From assembly GCA_024763135.1 (NCBI GenBank), contig JANTGD010000073.1, forward strand, positions 1-11,813: DNA of 11,813 nucleotides, given 5' to 3'. Source of the stretch: Thiotrichales bacterium. Lineage in GTDB: Bacteria > Pseudomonadota > Gammaproteobacteria > UWMA-0217. The position numbers were made by a program, and so were the translations under genes. Below are positions 6,753 through 11,813 of the stretch, in pieces. Below the pieces are notes generated by a model. The model saw only the letters and a program-made list of their open reading frames with translations, did no database searches and was not told the DNA's origin. Each line of letters starts with the position of its first letter. Within the stretch, counting starts at the first letter, position 1.

Positions 6753-6865
6753 GGCCCCCTCGAAGAACGTTTCGGCGCGTCAATCTGCCCTTCTCTGCGC
6801 GAGGTACTGGATCATCAAGTGAACAAATGGCAAACTTCACTTCTCAACTGCTTGATATTCCATCG

Positions 6866-7459
6866 ATGACCCCACGGACCGCGCTGATCGAGCGCAACAC
6901 GCTAGAAACCCAGATTAAGATCCACCTCAACCTGGACGGGACAGGCCAGTCACGGTTCACCACCGGTGTGCCATTTCTCGAGCACATGCTTGATCAGGTT
7001 TGTCGGCATGGACTCGTTGATTTGGAGATTGACGCCAAGGGTGATCTGGACATTGATGCCCATCACACTGTCGAGGATATTGGTATCACACTGGGCCAAG
7101 CGTTTGCAGAAGCATTGAGTGATAAAAAGGGTCTGGTGCGCTATGGGCATGCCTACGTCCCCCTCGATGAGTCCTTGTCCCGCGTCGTCATTGATTTTTC
7201 CGGCCGTCCAGGACTCGAATATCATGCGCAATATCCGCGCGCGTTGATCGGTCAGTTTGATGTCGATCTGCTGCATGAGTTTTTTCAGGGGTTCGTTAAT
7301 CACGCCCAGGCCACCGTACATATTGACAACCTTCGGGGACAGAACGCACATCACATTGCGGAAACGATTTTCAAAGCCTTTGGGCGGGCTGTACGCATGG
7401 CCATTGCGATCGATCCCCGCATGCAAGGCATCACTCCGTCAACCAAAGGATCCCTATAA
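6866..7459 (+). CDS. hisB: imidazoleglycerol-phosphate dehydratase
   Basis: Converts imidazole glycerol phosphate to imidazole acetol phosphate, the sixth step of histidine synthesis. The 197-residue product is the monofunctional dehydratase, without the histidinol-phosphatase domain found in E. coli HisB. The two manganese-binding histidine clusters are HHTVED (66-71) and AHHIAE (161-166). RNTLETQIKI (10-19), DFSGRP (110-115) and the C-terminal PSTKGSL are also typical. The frame is open from an ATG at 6827, but the start at 6866 gives the usual family length and N-terminus. Neither site has a clear Shine-Dalgarno sequence, so the choice is moderate. It heads the hisB-H-A-F-E run. I see no convincing promoter in the 113-base gap after dtd, so read-through from pip-dtd is possible. 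Confidence 0.95.
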   Translation: MTPRTALIERNTLETQIKIHLNLDGTGQSRFTTGVPFLEHMLDQVCRHGLVDLEIDAKGDLDIDAHHTVEDIGITLGQAFAEALSDKKGLVRYGHAYVPLDESLSRVVIDFSGRPGLEYHAQYPRALIGQFDVDLLHEFFQGFVNHAQATVHIDNLRGQNAHHIAETIFKAFGRAVRMAIAIDPRMQGITPSTKGSL

Positions 7460-7460
7460 C

Positions 7461-8105
7461 GTGGCCCGGCAAACCGTCGCTGTCATCGACTATGGCATGG
7501 GCAATCTGCGCTCTGTGCTCAAAGCCCTCGAGCATGTGGCGGACACTCAAGCCAGAATCTTGCTGACTGCAGACCCCAAGCAGATCGCAAACGCTGACCG
7601 GATCGTATTCCCCGGGCAAGGGGCTGCACGCGATTGTATGCGCGCTCTGCGCAGTACCCAGATCGACGCCGTTGTGCGCGACACGCTGCAGTCCAAGCCT
7701 TTTCTCGGCGTCTGCATGGGGCTTCAGGTGCTGATGAGCTTCAGCGAGGAAAATGAAGGCACCGAACTGCTTGGGATTTTGCCCGGAAACGTGCAGCGTT
7801 TTCCCGAAAGGTTCCACGAACAGCGCCTTAAAGTGCCGCACATGGGTTGGAACAACGTCTATCAGGTTCGCCCTCACCCCCTGTTCAAGGACATTCACGA
7901 CGGCAGCTATTTTTACTTCGTACATAGCTATTATGTGGTGCCCGAGGATCCGACACTGACCGTTGGCGTGACCGAGTATGGCGTCCGCTTTACCTCGGCA
8001 ATCGCACGCGACAACCTGTTCGCCATTCAATGTCATCCGGAAAAGTCTTCACATGCTGGATTGCAACTGTTGAAAAACTTTATTAATTGGGATGGACAAT
8101 CCTGA
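7461..8105 (+). CDS. hisH: imidazole glycerol phosphate synthase, glutaminase subunit
   Basis: Class I glutamine amidotransferase subunit that feeds ammonia to HisF. The 214-residue product has the triad C85 in FLGVCMGLQ, H192 and E194 in CHPEKS, plus VIDYGMGNLRSV (8-19), FPGQGA (50-55) and HSYYV (155-159). Most homologs I recall have QFHPE where this one has QCHPE; the change flanks but does not remove a catalytic residue. The frame is open far upstream inside hisB, but the GTG at 7461 fits the family N-terminus, lies one base after the hisB stop, and has AAGGA (7446-7450) ten bases upstream. HisH works only as a complex with HisF, encoded two genes downstream. Confidence 0.96.
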   Translation: MARQTVAVIDYGMGNLRSVLKALEHVADTQARILLTADPKQIANADRIVFPGQGAARDCMRALRSTQIDAVVRDTLQSKPFLGVCMGLQVLMSFSEENEGTELLGILPGNVQRFPERFHEQRLKVPHMGWNNVYQVRPHPLFKDIHDGSYFYFVHSYYVVPEDPTLTVGVTEYGVRFTSAIARDNLFAIQCHPEKSSHAGLQLLKNFINWDGQS

Positions 8106-8111
8106 AACACT

Positions 8112-8846
8112 ATGGAACTCATACCTGCTATCGATTTGAAACAAGGCCAATGCGTCCGCCTGCGTCAAGGACGCATGGATGATTCCACCGTCTTTAGTGA
8201 AGACCCGATCGCCATGGCTGAGCGCTGGGTCGACGCAGGCGCAACGCGCTTGCATCTGGTTGACCTGGACGGCGCATTTGCCGGCTCACCCCAAAATCAC
8301 TCAGTAATTCGCGAAATCTGCGCAAGCTTTCCCAATGTTCCCGTTCAGGTGGGCGGTGGCATCCGCGACGCCGAAACGGTGGAAACTTATTTGAATGAAG
8401 GGGTCAGCTATACGATCATCGGTACAAAAGCGGTGAACGAACCCCACTTCATCAACGATTTGTGCCTGGGGTATCCGGGGCATATTATTGTTGGTCTCGA
8501 CGCCAAAAACGGAAAAGTTGCGATCGATGGCTGGTCCAAACTCTCCAATCATGACGTCATAGATATGGCCAAGCATTTTGAAACCGACGGGGTCGCAGCC
8601 ATTATCTACACCGACATCAGCAAAGATGGGATGATGCAGGGGGTCAATATCGCCTCTACCGTTAAACTTGCTCAGGCCATCCGTATCCCCGTGATCGCCT
8701 CCGGAGGAATCACGACCCTCGAAGACATACGCAACCTCTGCAAAGTGCAGGACGAAGGCATCAGTGGCGCCATCATCGGCCGCGCGCTGTATGAAGGCAC
8801 GATTGATCTAGCAGAAGCGGAACGTTTGGTCGCAGAGTACAACTGA
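8112..8846 (+). CDS. hisA: ProFAR isomerase
   Basis: 1-(5-phosphoribosyl)-5-[(5-phosphoribosylamino)methylideneamino]imidazole-4-carboxamide isomerase. It performs the Amadori rearrangement from ProFAR to PRFAR, the substrate of HisH-HisF. The 244-residue TIM barrel has the catalytic aspartates D8 (PAIDLKQG) and D130 (VGLDAKNG), the phosphate-binding loops VGGGIRD (80-86) and ASGGI (196-200), and YTDISKDGM (166-174). It is full length and starts six bases after hisH with only a weak ribosome-binding site. It is one base from hisF. HisA and HisF are related barrels descended from an ancient half-barrel duplication, visible here in the repeated GGGI-type loops. Confidence 0.97.
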   Translation: MELIPAIDLKQGQCVRLRQGRMDDSTVFSEDPIAMAERWVDAGATRLHLVDLDGAFAGSPQNHSVIREICASFPNVPVQVGGGIRDAETVETYLNEGVSYTIIGTKAVNEPHFINDLCLGYPGHIIVGLDAKNGKVAIDGWSKLSNHDVIDMAKHFETDGVAAIIYTDISKDGMMQGVNIASTVKLAQAIRIPVIASGGITTLEDIRNLCKVQDEGISGAIIGRALYEGTIDLAEAERLVAEYN

Positions 8847-8847
8847 T

Positions 8848-9624
8848 ATGCCTCTTGCCAAACGCATTATTCCCTGCCTGGATGTCGACAATGGACGCGT
8901 CGTTAAGGGCGTGCGCTTCGTGGAAATACGCGATGCGGGAGACCCGGTGGAAATCGCTCGCCGTTATGATGAAGAAGGTGCTGACGAAATCACCTTCCTC
9001 GATATTACCGCCAGTTCAGATGACCGAGAAACCATGGTGCACGTGGTCGAGGCCGTCGCCGAAACGGTCTTCATTCCCCTAACCGTAGGGGGTGGTATAC
9101 GGGAAATCAAAGACATTCGCCGTATGCTCAATGCCGGGGCCGACAAAGTCGCCATCAATACCGCGGCTGTGTTCAATCCCGATTTCGTTTCCGAGGCCAG
9201 CGACAAAGTCGGCTCACAATGCATTGTGGTCGCCATCGACGCTAAGCGCGTAAGCACGACTGACGCAGAGCCTCGTTGGGAAATCTTTACCCATGGCGGT
9301 CGCAAACCCACCGGACTCGACGCGGTTGAGTGGGCCCGAGAGATGACGCGCCGGGGTGCCGGCGAGATTTTACTCACCAGCATGGATCGGGATGGTACAC
9401 AACAGGGCTTTGACCTGGAACTCACTCGCTCAATCAGCGATGCAGTACCCGTTCCGGTAATTGCATCGGGCGGCGTTGGCACGCTGCAGCACTTGGTCGA
9501 TGGGGTTACCACGGGCAAAGCAGATGCGGTGCTCGCAGCCAGCATTTTTCACTTTGGCGTTTATAGTATTGGTGAAGCCAAACAATACATGGCCGCACAC
9601 GGTGTGGACGTTCGGAGTACTTGA
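8848..9624 (+). CDS. hisF: imidazole glycerol phosphate synthase, cyclase subunit
   Basis: Uses ammonia from HisH to convert PRFAR into imidazole glycerol phosphate and AICAR; the AICAR returns to purine synthesis. The 258-residue TIM barrel has the catalytic aspartates D12 (PCLDVDNGRVVKG) and D131 (AIDAKR), LTVGGGIR (78-85), SMDRDGTQQGFD and the phosphate loop ASGGVG. Length and motif order match the family. The ATG lies one base after the hisA stop. After the hisF stop only two bases separate it from hisE, leaving no room for hisI. Identification is secure. Confidence 0.98.
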   Translation: MPLAKRIIPCLDVDNGRVVKGVRFVEIRDAGDPVEIARRYDEEGADEITFLDITASSDDRETMVHVVEAVAETVFIPLTVGGGIREIKDIRRMLNAGADKVAINTAAVFNPDFVSEASDKVGSQCIVVAIDAKRVSTTDAEPRWEIFTHGGRKPTGLDAVEWAREMTRRGAGEILLTSMDRDGTQQGFDLELTRSISDAVPVPVIASGGVGTLQHLVDGVTTGKADAVLAASIFHFGVYSIGEAKQYMAAHGVDVRST

Positions 9625-9626
9625 TC

Positions 9627-9950
9627 ATGTCTGAGCAAATCCTCAGCGAATTGGCCGATGTGCTCGAGGAGCGAAAATTCAGCTCGCCCGAGGACTCGTA
9701 CGTTGCCAGCCTGTATAGCAAGGGGCTGGATGCGATCCTCAAGAAAATCGGAGAGGAAGCCACAGAGACCGTGATGGCCGCAAAAGACGGCAAAGCTGAT
9801 AAAATCATCTACGAGACAGCTGACCTGTGGTTCCATTGTCTTGTGTTACTGGCTGAGCAAGGCTTACGGCCAGAGCAAGTATTGGAAGAACTGGCCCGCC
9901 GATTTGGTATTTCAGGACACAGCGAAAAAGCGGCACGGCAGCCCGACTGA
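9627..9950 (+). CDS. hisE: phosphoribosyl-ATP pyrophosphatase
   Basis: Hydrolyses phosphoribosyl-ATP to phosphoribosyl-AMP, the second step of histidine synthesis. The 107-residue all-helical product shows the metal-binding acidic residues in KIGEEATE (E43, E44, E47) and IYETADLWFH (E63, D66), with the substrate loop SYVASLY (24-30). It is the stand-alone form: it has no N-terminal PRA-CH (HisI) domain with its zinc-binding cysteines. A TTG two codons upstream is in frame, but the ATG at 9627 has GGAG (9614-9617) nine bases before it and is preferred. It follows hisF by two bases and precedes tatA by 97 bases, an arrangement known from several gammaproteobacteria. Confidence 0.95.
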   Translation: MSEQILSELADVLEERKFSSPEDSYVASLYSKGLDAILKKIGEEATETVMAAKDGKADKIIYETADLWFHCLVLLAEQGLRPEQVLEELARRFGISGHSEKAARQPD

Positions 9951-9966
9951 TGTCAGTAAACATACG

Positions 9967-9995
9967 TTGACTGTGTATCGGCATGGGGCTATTGA
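9967..9995 (+). promoter_or_regulatory. candidate internal promoter for tatABC
   Basis: TTGACT (9967-9972) matches the -35 consensus at five of six positions and is followed after exactly 17 bases by TATTGA (9990-9995), which matches the -10 at only three of six. It lies in the 97-base gap between hisE and tatA and would give a leader of about 45 bases. It would let tat genes be expressed apart from his genes. The weak -10 keeps confidence low. Confidence 0.3.
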
Positions 9996-10033
9996 GTCCC
10001 CGGCAGGCACTGGTTATTTATTAATTCATACTT

Positions 10034-10038
10034 AGGAG
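10034..10038 (+). promoter_or_regulatory. strong ribosome-binding site of tatA
   Basis: AGGAG nine bases before the tatA ATG is among the best Shine-Dalgarno sequences in the window; most neighbours have weak ones or rely on stop-start overlaps. This fits the usual need for TatA in large excess over TatB and TatC. Confidence 0.7.
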
Positions 10039-10047
10039 AGATTTCCT

Positions 10048-10275
10048 ATGGGATTTGGCGGTATCAGCCCTTGGTCTTTACTACTCATTCTACTGATCGT
10101 TGTATTGATCTTTGGAACCAAACGCCTCAAAAATGTGGGAGGTGACTTAGGCACTGCAATCAAGGCCTTCAAAAACTCCATGAGTGATGGGGAAAAAGAA
10201 GACACCAAACAATTGAAGCAAGAAGAGCCCAAAGTCGTCGAAGGCGAATCCAGCAAGGAAAAAGACAAGGTCTAA
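10048..10275 (+). CDS. tatA: twin-arginine translocase subunit TatA
   Basis: Small membrane protein that multimerises to form the pore for folded proteins carrying a twin-arginine signal. The 75-residue product has an N-terminal membrane helix (about 8-21), the FGTKRL hinge (22-27), an amphipathic helix (about 27-44, NVGGDLGTAIKAFKNSM) and a highly charged lysine- and glutamate-rich tail facing the cytoplasm. The start MGFGGISPW is typical. It opens the tatABC operon and is seven bases upstream of tatB. The length and the FGTKRL sequence separate it from TatB, which follows. Confidence 0.96.
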   Translation: MGFGGISPWSLLLILLIVVLIFGTKRLKNVGGDLGTAIKAFKNSMSDGEKEDTKQLKQEEPKVVEGESSKEKDKV

Positions 10276-10282
10276 ACCCTGA

Positions 10283-10639
10283 ATGTTCGACGCAGGTCTT
10301 TGGGAATTGGTAGTGATCTTTGTACTTGCCCTGCTGGTCGTGGGGCCGGAGCGCTTGCCAGTGCTTGCCCGTAAAGCCGGGCTATGGATCGGACGCGCCA
10401 AAAGGTTTGTCAACAGTGTACGTTCCGATATTGAGCGTGAGCTACGCACTGAAGAACTCGAAAAAATGCTACATGAGCAAAAAGACGAGATAGAGTCGCT
10501 TAAAAGCGCTCTGAACGTCACCCGCGAAAATACCGAGCAGGCCTTTCGCGATGCCTCGTTTCTCCCTTCACACCCGCAGGACAAATCCACCGAACAGGTG
10601 CCCGCACCCAAACCACCCGAAGAACAAACCAAGTCGTAA
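10283..10639 (+). CDS. tatB: twin-arginine translocase subunit TatB
   Basis: Partner of TatC in the receptor complex that binds twin-arginine signal peptides. The 118-residue product begins MFDAGLWELVVIFVLALLVVG, with the conserved membrane-embedded glutamate E8, and continues with the TatB hinge GPERLP (21-26) and an amphipathic helix with charged residues (about 28-56). A predicted coiled-coil or helical stretch (54-80) and a proline-rich polar tail follow. It is shorter than E. coli TatB (171 residues), the difference being in the variable tail. The tatC ATG overlaps its stop by one base (TAATG). Confidence 0.95.
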   Translation: MFDAGLWELVVIFVLALLVVGPERLPVLARKAGLWIGRAKRFVNSVRSDIERELRTEELEKMLHEQKDEIESLKSALNVTRENTEQAFRDASFLPSHPQDKSTEQVPAPKPPEEQTKS

Positions 10640-11595
10640 TGGGTACATCAAACCCAGAACCACAGGATGAAATGCAAAGTGGCAGCTTTATCAGCCACCT
10701 GGTCGAATTGCGCGACCGGCTATTGCGTAGCGTCATCGCAATCGCCATCGGTTTTGCCGTGCTGTTCCCCTTCGCAAACAACCTCTATTCGTTTCTCGCG
10801 GGCCCGTTGATGAAACACCTCCCCGAGGGGAGTTCTATGATTGCCATTGACGTGGCCTCCCCCTTTTTGGCGCCGTTCAAATTAGTATTGCTCTTGTCAG
10901 TGGTCATTACCATCCCCTATACCTTGCACCAATTTTGGGCATTTGTTGCACCAGGGCTATACAAACATGAAAAACGCCTTGCCGCCCCCTTACTCATCTC
11001 CAGCGTGGTGCTGTTCTACCTGGGCATGGCCTTTGCGTACTACGTCGTATTCCCATTGGTATTTGGATTCTTTACCAGCGTAGCGCCTGAAGGCGTATCG
11101 GTCATGACCGATATCAATCGCTATCTAGACTTCGTCCTAATGCTTTTTCTGGCGTTTGGTATTGCCTTTGAAGTACCGGTCGCGACCATTCTCATCGTTA
11201 TGGTCGGCATTACAACGCCAGCAAAACTCGCACGTATGCGCCCCTATATCATCGTCGCGGCCTTTGTGATCGGCATGTTGCTCACCCCACCCGACGTCAT
11301 CTCCCAGATACTTCTCGCCATTCCCATGTGGCTATTATTTGAAGCCGGGCTGTGGATGGCTCGTCTGCTGGTTCCTGCAAAAGAAGCAGGCGATCAGGAT
11401 GGGGACAACACTGCCACATCGCCAACGGAAGAGGCAATCAATCAAGCCATTATTGATGAAGAGCCCTACCGCCACCTGAGCGATGAAGAAATGGAAGCAG
11501 AACTGGATCGTCTCGAAGAAGACGAGGAGGAAGAATCCGGCCCCTCCCATGATACTCCCCCTAACTCAGGCGGTGACCCCAAACAGCCCAGCTAA
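10639..11595 (+). CDS. tatC: twin-arginine translocase subunit TatC
   Basis: Polytopic inner-membrane protein that recognises the twin-arginine motif. The 318-residue product has six membrane segments between about 31 and 248. Key residues are E23 in SHLVELRDRL and E111 in FVAPGLYKHEKR, both in the cytoplasmic signal-peptide binding site, and FGIAFEVPV (173-181). The core ends near residue 248. It is followed by about 70 residues of cytoplasmic tail, rich in acidic residues, with EEMEAELDRLEEDEEEE (283-299) and then a proline-rich end. E. coli TatC has 258 residues and little tail. The ATG at 10639 overlaps the tatB stop; an ATG at 10672 is a possible alternative just before the conserved core. 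Confidence 0.96.
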   Translation: MGTSNPEPQDEMQSGSFISHLVELRDRLLRSVIAIAIGFAVLFPFANNLYSFLAGPLMKHLPEGSSMIAIDVASPFLAPFKLVLLLSVVITIPYTLHQFWAFVAPGLYKHEKRLAAPLLISSVVLFYLGMAFAYYVVFPLVFGFFTSVAPEGVSVMTDINRYLDFVLMLFLAFGIAFEVPVATILIVMVGITTPAKLARMRPYIIVAAFVIGMLLTPPDVISQILLAIPMWLLFEAGLWMARLLVPAKEAGDQDGDNTATSPTEEAINQAIIDEEPYRHLSDEEMEAELDRLEEDEEEESGPSHDTPPNSGGDPKQPS

Positions 11596-11670
11596 CCCAA
11601 TCGACATCGCAGAAGCGAATCGACACTCCCAGGGTTGTATGGCGTCAAAATTGCTTCTGTCCTAGTACTT

Positions 11671-11695
11671 ATTGAAATCAATCTCCACTTTCAAT
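11671..11695 (+). repeat. ATTGAAA/TTTCAAT inverted repeat after tatC
   Basis: ATTGAAA (11671-11677) and TTTCAAT (11689-11695) form a perfect 7-bp dyad around 11 bases, followed by CTTTATTAAAA. It could be a weak AT-rich terminator for tatC or an operator for the next gene. A second, wider dyad, CAGAAGC (11610-11616) with GCTTCTG (11653-11659), lies before it with a 36-base spacer. Neither has a proper U-tract. Confidence 0.3.
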
Positions 11696-11756
11696 CTTTA
11701 TTAAAAATTCTGGTACCCTTCCCGGACCATACAATCAATATTGCTCGAGGTAGAAA

Positions 11757-11813
11757 ATGAAGATACTCAAGCTCACAGCAACTGTCCTGACTCTGGCCTT
11801 TGCTAGCCATGCC
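11757..11813 (+). CDS. exported protein, N-terminal signal peptide only (partial)
   Basis: The window ends 19 codons into this gene. The visible residues MKILKLTATVLTLAFASHA form a Sec signal peptide: two lysines, a hydrophobic core and a likely signal peptidase I site after SHA. There is no twin-arginine motif, so despite following tatC it is not a Tat substrate. A GAGG (11747-11750) lies six bases before the ATG. A possible -10 box TACAAT (11730-11735) has no good -35. The mature protein lies outside the window and cannot be identified. Confidence 0.6.
   Translation, partial: MKILKLTATVLTLAFASHA

Noticed and set aside
6753..6865. Histidine leader peptide or attenuator before hisB
   Set aside because: No short frame with a run of histidine codons and no terminator-like stem with a U-tract could be found in the gap.
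6851..6866. Leaderless hisB from a GATATT box at 6854-6859
   Set aside because: The box matches the -10 consensus only partly and has no -35; too weak to report as a promoter.
7257..7460. Upstream extension of the hisH frame to 7257
   Set aside because: It overlaps the coding sequence of hisB in another frame; the GTG at 7461 fits the HisH N-terminus and has its own ribosome-binding site.
1..11813. Mobile elements, CRISPR arrays, toxin-antitoxin or defence genes
   Set aside because: No transposase, integrase, regularly spaced direct repeats or defence domains were seen; all complete genes fit core functions.

Overview
The window is a gene-dense stretch of a gammaproteobacterial chromosome with moderate GC content. 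The assignment rests on the his-tat gene order, the lgt-thyA-folA cluster, the lipid A type acyltransferase, the pip-dtd pair, and protein motifs that resemble Pseudomonas and purple sulfur bacterial relatives. I cannot name a genus. I saw no mobile element, CRISPR array, tRNA or rRNA. Nearly all genes are housekeeping genes, so I do not claim an undescribed system.

Minus-strand block (about 5266 down to 99, transcribed right to left): a TtcA-like PP-loop ATPase, an LpxL/HtrB-family acyltransferase, an RlmI-family rRNA methyltransferase, a 162-base structured gap, then lgt, thyA and folA. Within each sub-block the genes overlap by 1-4 bases (ATGA or TAATG junctions) or sit a few tens of bases apart, which suggests translational coupling. 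The products join tRNA/rRNA modification, lipid A acylation, lipoprotein maturation and thymidylate/folate synthesis. ThyA makes dihydrofolate and FolA reduces it again, so that pair is a metabolic unit.

Divergent control region (5267-5352): two candidate promoters facing opposite ways share one TTATAA core. One would drive the minus block, the other the plus block.

Plus-strand block (5353 to 11595): pip and dtd overlap by ATGA. Then comes the histidine cluster hisB-hisH-hisA-hisF-hisE with gaps of only 1-6 bases after hisB. hisI is missing from the place where it often lies, between hisF and hisE. The Tat export operon tatA-tatB-tatC follows; tatC has an unusually long acidic C-terminal tail. 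The window ends in the signal peptide of a further exported protein (11757 onward).

The points most worth a second look are a nine-G tract inside the acyltransferase gene (a possible slippage switch), the shared-core divergent promoters, a strand-asymmetric stem-loop between the rlmI-like gene and lgt, the absent hisI, and the TatC tail.
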